Shown: piece by piece, positions 8,458 through 16,508 of the stretch | Position numbering within the stretch: the stretch's first letter is position 1 | Layout: each line of letters opens with the position of its first letter | Assembly: GCF_009866965.1 (NCBI RefSeq) | Contig: NZ_SPKJ01000001.1 | Span: 62,001-126,000 of the forward strand | Length of the DNA: 64,000 bases | Reading direction: 5' to 3' | Source: Propylenella binzhouense | GTDB lineage: Bacteria; Pseudomonadota; Alphaproteobacteria; Rhizobiales; Afifellaceae | Notes under the pieces: generated by a model | What the model was told of the DNA's origin: nothing | The model's database searches: none | What the model saw: the letters and a program-made list of their open reading frames with translations, nothing else | Program-made: the position numbers and the translations under genes

Positions 8458-8604
8458 ACAAGGTTGCCGGGCCGGACCGTTTGCCGTCCCGATCGCCCTC
8501 TCGAAGGCCGAGGGCGCGGCTCTCTCCGGCGCTTCGGAGCATCGGCCGCCGGCGAGGTTCTGGACCTCACCTCCGTCCCGGCCGTGCGTTCACGGTCGCG
8601 GGCT

Positions 8605-9666
8605 CTATGCGGCCTCGACCATGAAGCGGGCGACGTCCCGAGCCGCGATCTGCGCCCGAAGGTCCTTGCGCAGCACGTCGGGGCCGAGCATGCGGAGATC
8701 CTCGTTGAAGTCGCCCAGCGTCGGCGACAGCACGATCGCCTCGATCCCATCGTCGCACGCGCGCTCGATCAGCGTCGCCATCGCACCGTCGCCGGCCGGA
8801 TCGTCGTCGCGCGCGATGTAGAGGCGGCGCAGCGTGTCCGCGAAGAGGATGGCCGAGAGATGGGCGGCCGACAGAGCGGCGACCATCGGCATGTCGGGCA
8901 GCGCCATCCTGAGCGAGAGCATCGTCTCGATGCCTTCGCCCGCGGCCATGACCTCGCCGGCGACGCCGAAGCGGACGGCGTGTCCGAGAAGATCGCCCAT
9001 CGCGCGGCGTGGCGTGTCGATCGGCGCCTTGCCGAGACGGACAGGATCGAAGCCTTCGGGATCGAGCCAGGTCCGGTGTGCGCCAGTGAGGCGGCCGTCG
9101 AGATCGGTGACGGCTGCGATCATGGCGGGCCAGGTCTCGGTCGCGGAATGCTCGTCCGGTCGATAGTAGCAGCGCGCGTGGAAGCGGAGCGATCCGGTTC
9201 CGTGCAAAGACGTAATGCCGCGTCGGCGGAGATATGCCTCGACCAGCGTGCCATGGATCGGCCGCGACATGGCGAACAGCCGCCGGGCGGCTTCAGGCGA
9301 GCCAGTGGGCGCCGGCTGGATCGTGCGGCGACGCTCGCTCGCCTGCGGCTCGGGTTGCGGCAGGCTGAGGAAGGCGCGCGCCTCCTTGGCGACGTCGGCG
9401 AAGTTGACGAGGCCGCAGCTTTCGCGGATCACGTCGAGCAGATCGCCATGTTCGCCCGTGGCGGCGTCGGTCCACTTGCCCGCCGCGCCCTTGCCGCTCT
9501 CCGGGCCGATGAGGCGCACGAACATCGAGCGGCCGGGCGTGTTGCGCACGTCGCCGACCATCCAGTAGCGGCCTTCGCGGCGGCCGTTGGACAGGTATTG
9601 ACGGCACACCGCCTCGGCATTGCGCGCGAGACGGTGTGCCAGTTCCGAAGCATCGAGCCTGGACAT
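8605..9666 (-). CDS. Toprim-domain (primase-like, DUF7146-type) protein
   Basis: A 353-aa protein. The N-terminal 110 residues (RYWMVGDVRNTPGRSMFVRL, WTDAATGEHGDLLDVI) resemble the CHC2/DUF7146-type zinc-lacking primase N-domain. The C-terminal half is a Toprim fold with the glutamate motif AAGEGIETMLSL and the DxD motif ARDDDPAGDGA. It is expected to make primers or process replicating DNA of the mobile element after transfer. The ATG at 9666 shares its A with the stop of the upstream helicase gene (TGATG), indicating translational coupling. Confidence 0.85.
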   Translation of the reverse strand: MSRLDASELAHRLARNAEAVCRQYLSNGRREGRYWMVGDVRNTPGRSMFVRLIGPESGKGAAGKWTDAATGEHGDLLDVIRESCGLVNFADVAKEARAFLSLPQPEPQASERRRTIQPAPTGSPEAARRLFAMSRPIHGTLVEAYLRRRGITSLHGTGSLRFHARCYYRPDEHSATETWPAMIAAVTDLDGRLTGAHRTWLDPEGFDPVRLGKAPIDTPRRAMGDLLGHAVRFGVAGEVMAAGEGIETMLSLRMALPDMPMVAALSAAHLSAILFADTLRRLYIARDDDPAGDGAMATLIERACDDGIEAIVLSPTLGDFNEDLRMLGPDVLRKDLRAQIAARDVARFMVEAA

Positions 9667-12600
9667 CACGCCGCCTCCCGCTCGCCGACGCGCACGACCG
9701 GATAGCGGTCCATCACCCTGGCGAGGATCGCGGGCCCGCTTGCGTCGTTGGGCACGAACAGGCGCAGCTTCCACGAGATGATCTCGGAGTAGAGACCGTA
9801 GGCGCAAAGCCGCTCGCGCATCGTGTCGGTGAAGCCCGACAGTTCGATGCGATAGCCGCCCATCACCCGGACGCGGCGGAGCTGAAGCCCCTCGGCGAGG
9901 TCGATGACGGTCTTGCCTTCGAGGAGGGCGGCGAAGGCGTCGTCCGGTGTCAGCGAAGGCAGGCTGGTCGCGGTGGCCGTCGCCGCCCAGGCGGGCGAGA
10001 CCCGGCGGCCGATGATGCGTTCGCCGTCATCGGTTTGCAGCCGGTAGACGCGAGTCGACTCGTTCGGCAGCCGCTTCCAGATCGGCAGGAGCAGACCCGC
10101 GACCATGTGGATGGTCGAGTCCGCGAACGGCGGCACCTCGTTCAGTTCCGCGGTCCAGGCCGCGGCGAAGGCTGTCTCGTCCGCCTCCTGCCAATGGCTC
10201 TCTGCCATGGTGCGCACGGGCATGTTTGGCGCTTCCATCGGCCGGATCAGGCGGACGCGGTATTCGACCTCGCCATCGTCCAGCATGACGGATGGTGCGT
10301 GGACCTGCACGGCGGCGCGGCCGGAGCGCTCGTTGATCAGAAGCCGCGCCCCGCGCTCACAGAGCCGGCTCAGCGCTTCGTCGAGCGTGACCGGCCGGTT
10401 GCGCTGACGCTGCTTGATGGTCAGCAATCGCGTCTCGGCGCCGGTGCCAGGATGGGTGTAGATCGTCTGTCGATCGGTGACGATGAAGCTTTCGGCCCGC
10501 AGCGTCTCCAGTCCCATGTCGTAGGTGCCGGCGGCGATTGCACCCTCGATGCGCCCGTTCAGGAGTTGCTCGAAGGCAGTGAACAGGATGCCTTGCAGCT
10601 CGATGGTCAGCGCGAGCATCCGGTTGAGGAAGGTGGTGATCGGCGGCAGCTCGTCCTTGATGCCGTTCGCGTCCATGAGCTTGAGGCCTGTCGCCGCCTC
10701 GAACCGCTGCAGCGAGCAGCCCTCGACCTTGCCGCGAACGAGCAGCATGTAGAGCTGGCGCAAGGCGTCACGCGCATAGTGGGACTCCAGATTGTCCTCC
10801 GGCCGGAAGAGACCTTGACCGCCAGTCTGGCGCTGGCCGCGCGTGATCGCGCCGAGCGTATCGAGCCGGCGCGCGATCGTGCTGAGGAAGCGCTTCTCGG
10901 CCTTGACGTTGGTCGCGACCGGCCTGAACAGCGGAGGCTGCTGCTGGTTGGTGCGATGCGTGCGGCCGAGGCCCTGGATGGCTGCATCCGCCTTCCAGCC
11001 GGGCTCGAGAAGATAGTGCACGCGAAGGCGCGTATTCCTCGCCGTGAGCTCGGCATGATAGCTGCGCCCGGTCCCGCCCGCGTCGGAGAAAATCAGGATG
11101 CGCTTCTGGTCGTCCATGAAGGCTTGCGCCTCGGCGAGATTGGCGGAGGCGGCCCGGGTCTCGACGACAAGACGGTTGTTTCTGGCGGCGCCGCCCGACT
11201 TGCGAACAATGCAGCGCGAGCGGCCGGTCACCTCGGCGACGATGTCGGTGCCGAAGTGCTGGACGAGCTGATCGAGCGCCCCGGGAACGGGTGGCAGGCT
11301 GGCGAGCTTGGCAATCAGAGAGTCACGGCGAGCAACCGCCTCGCGGCTCTCGACCGGCTGGCCGTCGCGATAAACCGGGCGTGACGACAGCTTGCCTTCC
11401 GAATCCGTGAACGGCTCGTAGAGCTGGACCGGAAAGGAGTGGGCGAGATAGTCGAGAACGTATTCCCGCGGCGTGATATCGACGCGAACGTCGTTCCATT
11501 CCTCGGTCGGCAGTTCTGCAAGACGCCGCTCCATCAGCGCCTCGCCCGTCGAGACGATCTGGACGACGGCGGCATGGCCTTCCTCAAGATCGCGCTCGAT
11601 CGAGCGGATCAGGGTCGGCGTCTTCATCGACGTCAACAGGTGGCCAAAGAAACGCTGCTTTGCGCTCTCGAATGCCGACCGGGCGGCCGCCTTGGCCTGG
11701 CGGTTGAGCGTCCCCGAGCCGCCTTCGCTTCCGCCGGTGATGTTGGCGGCCTGCATGGCGGCATCGAGGTTGTTGTGAATGATCGCGAACGCGTCGGCAT
11801 AGGCGTCGTAGATGCGCGTCTGCTCGGCCGTCAGCTCATGCTCGACCAATTCGTATTCGACGCCGGCGAAGCTCAGCGAACGCGAGGTATAGAGGCCGAG
11901 TGCCCGCAGGTCGCGGGCGAGCACTTCCATGGCCGCGACACCGCCGGCCTCGATCGCCTCCACGAACTCGGCCCGCGTCGAGAACGGAAAGTCCTCGCCA
12001 CCCCAGAGGCCGAGGCGCTGCGCATAGGCGAGATTGTGCACTGTCGTCGCGCCGGTGGCGGAGACATAGACAATGCGGGCGTCGGGAAGTGCATGTTGCA
12101 GCCGCAGGCCGGCGCGGCCCTGCTGCGAGGCTTCCTGATCGCCGCGTTCACCCTTGGCGCCGACCGCGTTCTGCATGGCATGGGCTTCGTCGAAAATGAT
12201 CACTCCATCGAAGTCGGAGCCCAACCATTCAACGATCTGCCTCACGCGGGAAAGGCGTTCGCCGCGGTCGTCGGACCGTAGCGTGGCGTAGGTGGTGAAT
12301 AGGACGCCTTCCCGAAGCGTGATCGGCTTGCCCTGCGGGAATCGCGAGAGCGGCGTGACGAGCAGGCGCTCCATGCCAAGCGCGGACCAGTCGCGCTGCG
12401 CGTCCTCGATGAGCTTGTCGGACTTGCTAATCCACACCGCCTTGCGCCGGCCCTGCATCCAGTTGTCGAGGATGATGCCGGCCGACTCGCGCCCTTTGCC
12501 GACGCCGGTGCCGTCGCCGATCATGCAGCCGCGGCGGAAGCGGACCGCGCCCTTGGCGTCCTCGGCGGTGGCGGTCACGATGTCGAGGGTGTCGTCCACG

Positions 12601-14021
12601 GTCCAGGCGCCGGCGAGATAGTCGGAATGCGCCTCGCCGGCATAGATGACGGTTTCGAGCTGGGCGCAGGAAAGCAGGCTGAGGATGTTCGCCGGAAGGC
12701 GCGGACGATAGCTCGGCTTCGGCGGCGCGACCGAGGCCATCGCCGCCGACTGGACGAGCTGCGTCGGGTGATCCTGAGCGGCGGGAATCCGGATGCTCTG
12801 GAGCGCATAATCCTCGTAGATGGAATCGGAGAGGCGCGCGCCCTGCGGCGGCGTCCAGTCGACCGTCTCGTAGGTGAGCTCGATGCCGGCTGGTTCGGCC
12901 GCGCTCGTGGACTGCGATGCGGCTCGGGCGGCGCGAGCGATGTAGCCGCGAACGGTGCGCGGCGTGGTGACAGTCGGAACGGCGACGGAGGGAGCGACCG
13001 GCAGCCGTGCCGGAACGTGCTCCGCGATCCAGGCCAGCAGCGTGGCAATGTCCGGCGCGACGCCAGGCGCAGCCGGGAACACGGTGGGATCGTCGGCCGG
13101 GCGCTTGTCGATGACGGTCAGCCGCGTCGGGAACGTCGTGCCGTGCCTGGCATATATCCGGCCGTCGATGGCGGCGGAGAAGACGACGCGCCCGCGCTCC
13201 TGCAGCCGGACATAGGAGTCGCGCCAGGCCGGAGCGTCGGGCGCGAAGTTGGCCCCGGTGATCGCGACCAGGCGGCCGCCATCGGCGAGCCGCGCCAGCG
13301 CCGAGCCGATATGGCGGAGCGCGGCGTCGGCCATGCGGCCCTGCACGTTCGCCATCGCCGAGAACGGCGGATTCATGATGACGACGCTCGGCACGATGGC
13401 GGCATCGAGGTGATCGTGAATCTGCGCGGCGTCGTGCCGGGTCACCCCGATGGTCGGAAACAGCAGCGAGAGAATGCCGGCGCGGGTTTCGGCCAGTTCG
13501 TTGAGGATGAGCGATCCGCCCGCGATCTCCGCGAGGATGGCGAGCAGGCCGGTGCCGGCCGACGGCTCTAGCACGCGGTCGGCCGGCGTGATCGCGGCGG
13601 CAGTCAGTACCGCGAGGCCGAGCGGGATCGGCGTCGAGAACTGCTGGAGGGCCTCGCTCTCGGTCGAGCGGCGCGTGTGCGTCGGCAGGAGGCCGACGAT
13701 CTTCTCCAGCATGGGGAGGGCCAGGGCCGGAGAACCGGCCTTGCGTAGAAGCGCCTTTCCGTATTTGCGGAGAAACAGAACGGTCGCGGCCTCGCAGGCG
13801 TCGTAGGCCGTCTTCCAGTCCCAGGCGCCGGACGTATCGGAGCCGGCGAAGGCTTGCTCCATCACGGCACGTAGGAACGCCGCGTCGACTTGGCGGCCCT
13901 GTTCGAGATAAGGGAGGAGGAGCTGGGCGGCCGTGCCGATGCAGCGAGCGATACCAGGACGCGGCGCAAGCGCGGGTGTCGCGACCGCAGGCGCGGCCGC
14001 GAGAGCGGTGGATGTGGTCAT
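9666..14021 (-). CDS. N6-methylase-like/strawberry-notch superfamily 2 helicase fusion
   Basis: A 1,451-aa fusion. Residues about 125-300 form a Rossmann methyltransferase-like domain with EPSAGTG (152-158) and NPPF (217-220), the SAM and catalytic motifs of N6-adenine methylases. From about residue 440 follows a strawberry-notch-type SF2 helicase with Walker A GDGTGVGKG (502-510), Walker B DEAH (611-614) and a C-terminal helicase core (IFSDAGGTGRSYHA, IQGLGRTHR). Such proteins are hallmarks of alphaproteobacterial ICEs and large plasmids and may protect or remodel incoming DNA; the exact reaction is not established. A diverged copy of leader A lies 25-75 bases before the ATG. Confidence 0.9.
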   Translation of the reverse strand: MTTSTALAAAPAVATPALAPRPGIARCIGTAAQLLLPYLEQGRQVDAAFLRAVMEQAFAGSDTSGAWDWKTAYDACEAATVLFLRKYGKALLRKAGSPALALPMLEKIVGLLPTHTRRSTESEALQQFSTPIPLGLAVLTAAAITPADRVLEPSAGTGLLAILAEIAGGSLILNELAETRAGILSLLFPTIGVTRHDAAQIHDHLDAAIVPSVVIMNPPFSAMANVQGRMADAALRHIGSALARLADGGRLVAITGANFAPDAPAWRDSYVRLQERGRVVFSAAIDGRIYARHGTTFPTRLTVIDKRPADDPTVFPAAPGVAPDIATLLAWIAEHVPARLPVAPSVAVPTVTTPRTVRGYIARAARAASQSTSAAEPAGIELTYETVDWTPPQGARLSDSIYEDYALQSIRIPAAQDHPTQLVQSAAMASVAPPKPSYRPRLPANILSLLSCAQLETVIYAGEAHSDYLAGAWTVDDTLDIVTATAEDAKGAVRFRRGCMIGDGTGVGKGRESAGIILDNWMQGRRKAVWISKSDKLIEDAQRDWSALGMERLLVTPLSRFPQGKPITLREGVLFTTYATLRSDDRGERLSRVRQIVEWLGSDFDGVIIFDEAHAMQNAVGAKGERGDQEASQQGRAGLRLQHALPDARIVYVSATGATTVHNLAYAQRLGLWGGEDFPFSTRAEFVEAIEAGGVAAMEVLARDLRALGLYTSRSLSFAGVEYELVEHELTAEQTRIYDAYADAFAIIHNNLDAAMQAANITGGSEGGSGTLNRQAKAAARSAFESAKQRFFGHLLTSMKTPTLIRSIERDLEEGHAAVVQIVSTGEALMERRLAELPTEEWNDVRVDITPREYVLDYLAHSFPVQLYEPFTDSEGKLSSRPVYRDGQPVESREAVARRDSLIAKLASLPPVPGALDQLVQHFGTDIVAEVTGRSRCIVRKSGGAARNNRLVVETRAASANLAEAQAFMDDQKRILIFSDAGGTGRSYHAELTARNTRLRVHYLLEPGWKADAAIQGLGRTHRTNQQQPPLFRPVATNVKAEKRFLSTIARRLDTLGAITRGQRQTGGQGLFRPEDNLESHYARDALRQLYMLLVRGKVEGCSLQRFEAATGLKLMDANGIKDELPPITTFLNRMLALTIELQGILFTAFEQLLNGRIEGAIAAGTYDMGLETLRAESFIVTDRQTIYTHPGTGAETRLLTIKQRQRNRPVTLDEALSRLCERGARLLINERSGRAAVQVHAPSVMLDDGEVEYRVRLIRPMEAPNMPVRTMAESHWQEADETAFAAAWTAELNEVPPFADSTIHMVAGLLLPIWKRLPNESTRVYRLQTDDGERIIGRRVSPAWAATATATSLPSLTPDDAFAALLEGKTVIDLAEGLQLRRVRVMGGYRIELSGFTDTMRERLCAYGLYSEIISWKLRLFVPNDASGPAILARVMDRYPVVRVGEREAA

Positions 14022-14045
14022 GTCGGTGAACCTCGGGAGAGCGGA

Positions 14046-14096
14046 ATGGGCGAGCCGGCCGGCGCTCTCTCTGGACCGCTCCGGCTCAAACCCGTC
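14046..14096 (-). promoter_or_regulatory. structured leader A, diverged copy (helicase gene)
   Basis: The minus-strand leader carries GACGGGTTTGAG like copies A2 and A3, then pairs GAGCCGG with CCGGCTC (14052-14058 / 14081-14087) around an AGAGAGAG-containing loop. The outer closing arm CCCGTC is degraded to CCCATTC here. Confidence 0.4.
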
Positions 14097-14117
14097 CTGG
14101 CCAAGCTCTCCCTCTCG

Positions 14118-14426
14118 TCACGCCGCCGCCTTCACCGCGCGCCACCATGCGACGCGCTCATCGCGTGTGGCGTTGGCGACGCGCAGCAACAGATCGCCGT
14201 GACACGGACGCGGCGCGCAGAAGCAAACGAGGTTGCGTCCGCGTAGCTCGTCGAGCGCGCGCAAGAGATGATGCTGATCCGCAAGCCAGCGCTCGTATTT
14301 CGCGATGACGGCGGCGCGGTCGCCGTCGGAGCCAATCCGGAACGGATTGCCCCACTTCGAGCCGCGGCCAATGTAGACGGCGCCCGCCGGCACGCCTGCG
14401 TGATGCTTGTTGAGGACCCTGCACAT
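14118..14426 (-). CDS. DUF4326 family protein
   Basis: A 102-aa protein with the DUF4326 signature: YIGRGSKWGNPFRIG, a helical middle (VIAKYERWLADQHHLLRAL), then RNLVCFCAPRPCHGDLLL, containing the Cys/His cluster (CFC..PCHGD). Found mainly in phages and conjugative elements; the function is unknown and the pattern suggests nucleic acid or metal binding. It stands alone between the big helicase and a coupled pair of small genes. Confidence 0.85.
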   Translation of the reverse strand: MCRVLNKHHAGVPAGAVYIGRGSKWGNPFRIGSDGDRAAVIAKYERWLADQHHLLRALDELRGRNLVCFCAPRPCHGDLLLRVANATRDERVAWWRAVKAAA

Positions 14427-14567
14427 CCGACGTCTCCTGATTCCGATGCGACGGACTGGCGTTGGATGCGGCCGAGGCCCGGTCGGTCACGCATCGCAGG
14501 CGATGTGGGAACGGCTCGCCCGTTGACCGGCCGGCCGCCGCGTCCAGACAGGCTATGGTGCGAGGGA

Positions 14568-14810
14568 TCAGAAGGTCGGCTTGTCCGGCAGGGTTGCCGC
14601 AGGAGGCATGTAGGCGTCGAAGGGATTGCCGTCGGCGAGATGGCCGAACGGCGTGAACACGAAATCCGAGCCGTCGCGGCCGACAGCGCAGATGACGTAG
14701 CGCGGCTCGCCGGTCGCGGAGTCAGCGCACTCCATGAGCGCGAGGTTGCCGTCAGCCGCAGCTCGCAACAGAGTCGCGAAATTGGTGCGCGCGTGATCGG
14801 GGATACTCAT
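14568..14810 (-). CDS. small conjugative-element protein (DUF6117-like)
   Basis: An 80-aa protein: SIPDHARTNFATLLRAAADG, CADSATGEPRYVICAVG, FTPFGHLADGNPFDAYMPP. This resembles the DUF6117 family seen in alphaproteobacterial ICEs. Its ATG (14808-14810) overlaps the stop of the upstream gene by four bases (ATGA), so the two are translationally coupled. Function unknown. Confidence 0.7.
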   Translation of the reverse strand: MSIPDHARTNFATLLRAAADGNLALMECADSATGEPRYVICAVGRDGSDFVFTPFGHLADGNPFDAYMPPAATLPDKPTF

Positions 14811-15232
14811 CGCGCACCTCGCTTGCTGCGCTTGGTCGAAAGCGTGCTGTCGAGCCAGGGATTGGTCGCAGTCCAGGTGACGGTCTTGCGGCGGCTGAGA
14901 TCCAGCACGTGGGCGCCGCCCCCGAAGGCGTTCACGCGCGGGCGTGAGCAGGTGTTCGCCCACTGAAAACCCCAGCGCCCGGCAAGGCCGAATTCCTCGG
15001 CGCATCGAAGCACGAAGTCGATCACCGCCTGCGGATCGCCGGTGACGTCATCGCGAATCCAGAGCTGGGTTCCGCTATGCTCAGGCTGGATGGACAGAAG
15101 GAACGCATCGGACGGCGTGTCCTCCGCGTCGTTCTCCTCCATCATGCGATTGTAGAGTTCGAGCGCACGCGCGGCATTCTCCGGCGTGCCGACATCGAGA
15201 AGACAGGAGAAGTGTGTGAAGTATTTGGCCAT
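14807..15232 (-). CDS. conserved ICE-associated protein of unknown function
   Basis: A 141-aa soluble protein starting MAKYFTHFSCLLDVGTPENA. It has two alpha/beta-looking segments (VIDFVLRCAEEFGLAGRWG; GGGAHVLDLSRRKTVTW) and a basic C-terminus. I recognise no named family. It is coupled downstream to the 80-aa gene. Its leader duplicates that of the gene at 15501-16154 (leader B). Confidence 0.65.
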   Translation of the reverse strand: MAKYFTHFSCLLDVGTPENAARALELYNRMMEENDAEDTPSDAFLLSIQPEHSGTQLWIRDDVTGDPQAVIDFVLRCAEEFGLAGRWGFQWANTCSRPRVNAFGGGAHVLDLSRRKTVTWTATNPWLDSTLSTKRSKRGAR

Positions 15233-15276
15233 ATCAGGCTCCTGAAACGACGAAGCCCGGCGCGATGGCCGAGCTG
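15233..15276 (-). promoter_or_regulatory. leader B copy 1: hairpin plus embedded Shine-Dalgarno
   Basis: On the minus strand a GC hairpin (AGCTCGG with CCGGGCT) is followed by TTTCAGGAGCCTGAT and the ATG; the AGGA Shine-Dalgarno lies inside the small palindrome TCAGGA-n-CCTGA. About 40 of 47 positions through the ATG match copy 2 at 16155-16198. It could be an attenuator or simply a duplicated gene boundary. Confidence 0.45.
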
Positions 15277-15304
15277 GGTGAAGGACGGGGTTGCTGCTGG
15301 AAGG

Positions 15305-15499
15305 TTAGAGCCGAAATTCGGTGACGAGCCGCTGCGCGTTGGCGTGATGCTCCAGCATCTCGCGGTAAAATCGCCTGCGCGCCTCCCGCTTCGCCGGATC
15401 ACGCCGCGCCGATCGCGTGAGCTTGCGCCGAGCAGCGCGGATCACTGCTCGGTCGCTGGCCCAGACCGTGACGTCGAGGCGGATATACGTGCCGTACAT
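15305..15499 (-). CDS. 64-aa basic protein of unknown function
   Basis: A small Arg/Ala-rich, strongly basic protein (MYGTYIRLDVTVWASDRAVI, then an RAARRKLTRSARRDPAKREARRRF helix). The ATG lies one base after the TGA of the upstream gene (TGAGATG), which supports co-translation. No family is recognised; a DNA- or RNA-binding helix is plausible from composition alone. Confidence 0.55.
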   Translation of the reverse strand: MYGTYIRLDVTVWASDRAVIRAARRKLTRSARRDPAKREARRRFYREMLEHHANAQRLVTEFRL

Positions 15500-15500
15500 C

Positions 15501-16154
15501 TCAGCCTCCCTTCGCCTGCTTGGCTGCTCGCAGGGCGGCGATCACCGCGCGGAATTCCGCTGCGCCGATCTCTTCTGAGAGATCGATGCTGGCGGCGACC
15601 GTCAGGCAGGCGGCGTGAATGTCGCCTTCCGACACGGCTTCTGGTGCGAGACCCGCAAACCTGGGATCGGTCTCGATGATCGCGGCGATCTGGTCGCGAA
15701 CGCGATCCTCCGCGAGCTGCGCCAGGACGTGACAGGGACGCGGCGCCGCGATGGGATCGTCGGGATCGCGGGCGCCGGTCAGGATCGCGTCGGCCTTGGC
15801 GACCGCGGTGCTTGCTCGCGCGAGCCAATACGCGTCGGTACGCCGTTGGGCGACCTGGTCCGCAATGACGATCTTGAGGAGGCCGAACAGCACCTCGAAG
15901 TGCGTGACCTTGCGCTGGATGGTCTCATCGAAATGCGATGGGACCGGCACGGGCGCGCCCGAATAGGCGGCGTTGGCGCCGAGCCAGATGCCGGTGACAT
16001 AGGTTTCGCCGGCGGCCTCGTAGTCGAGCTTGTCATTGGACCAGTCATCGTCCTCGATGGCCTGGCGACAGGCTGCAGCGGGTGTTGCGGCGTCATAAGT
16101 CCGCTGCCTGTAGACGGGCACGCGGTAGGTGGTCTCGATCGTATAGGTGGGCAT
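15501..16154 (-). CDS. ICE-associated protein of unknown function
   Basis: A 217-aa protein. The N-terminal 60 residues (MPTYTIETTYRVPVYRQRTY, then AAACRQAIEDDDW) look like a small alpha/beta module seen in several ICE proteins. The C-terminal part is helical and acidic (DPRFAGLAPEAVSEGDIHAA). No named family is recognised. The start at 16154 has its Shine-Dalgarno inside leader B copy 2. It is followed immediately by the 64-aa gene. Confidence 0.65.
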   Translation of the reverse strand: MPTYTIETTYRVPVYRQRTYDAATPAAACRQAIEDDDWSNDKLDYEAAGETYVTGIWLGANAAYSGAPVPVPSHFDETIQRKVTHFEVLFGLLKIVIADQVAQRRTDAYWLARASTAVAKADAILTGARDPDDPIAAPRPCHVLAQLAEDRVRDQIAAIIETDPRFAGLAPEAVSEGDIHAACLTVAASIDLSEEIGAAEFRAVIAALRAAKQAKGG

Positions 16155-16198
16155 GTCAGGGTCCTGAAAAAGCGAAGCCCGGCGCGGTGGCCGGGCTG
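16155..16198 (-). promoter_or_regulatory. leader B copy 2: terminator-like hairpin plus embedded Shine-Dalgarno
   Basis: Perfect arms AGCCCGG (16176-16182) and CCGGGCT (16191-16197) on either side of an 8-base loop are followed on the minus strand by TTCGCTTTTT, resembling an intrinsic terminator. TCAGGACCCTGA, containing AGGA, then leads directly to the ATG at 16154. Closely matches copy 1. Confidence 0.5.
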
Positions 16199-16225
16199 TT
16201 GGGGGGTGGATGGAGAAAAGGCGGG

Positions 16226-16447
16226 CTAGTAGCCGAATCGCCACGACGGCCAGGGCTGGCCGTCATCGGCGGCCTTGACCGCCTCCCCGAGATAGTCGGC
16301 ATTCCCTTCCACGACGGTCGGGTTCTCGACGGGCGTTTCGTCGATCACCGTCACGGCGCAGACGAGGCCGTCCTCCACCTCGACATGGACGGGCACGTGA
16401 TACTGAAAGACGACGCGGCGCGGCATGGCCGAGCTGAGCTTGGTCAT
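16226..16447 (-). CDS. 73-aa protein of unknown function
   Basis: A short beta-rich protein (VVFQYHVPVHVEVEDGLVCAV; TVVEGNADYLGEAVKAADDG) preceded by AAGGAGCATTCCG and ATG at 16447, a strong ribosome binding site. It lies between ParB and leader B copy 2 on the same strand, as in related ICEs. No family is recognised. Confidence 0.6.
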   Translation of the reverse strand: MTKLSSAMPRRVVFQYHVPVHVEVEDGLVCAVTVIDETPVENPTVVEGNADYLGEAVKAADDGQPWPSWRFGY

Positions 16448-16508
16448 CGGAATGCTCCTTGTTGAGAAATGGCGGGAGCGACCGCAGCCGCCCCCGCCAT
16501 GGTTCGCG

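Noticed and set aside
9636-11384. 582-codon open frame on the plus strand opposite the helicase gene
   Set aside because: It lies wholly antisense to a gene with clear methylase and helicase motifs; in DNA this GC-rich such mirror frames stay open by codon bias. No family pattern or ribosome binding site.
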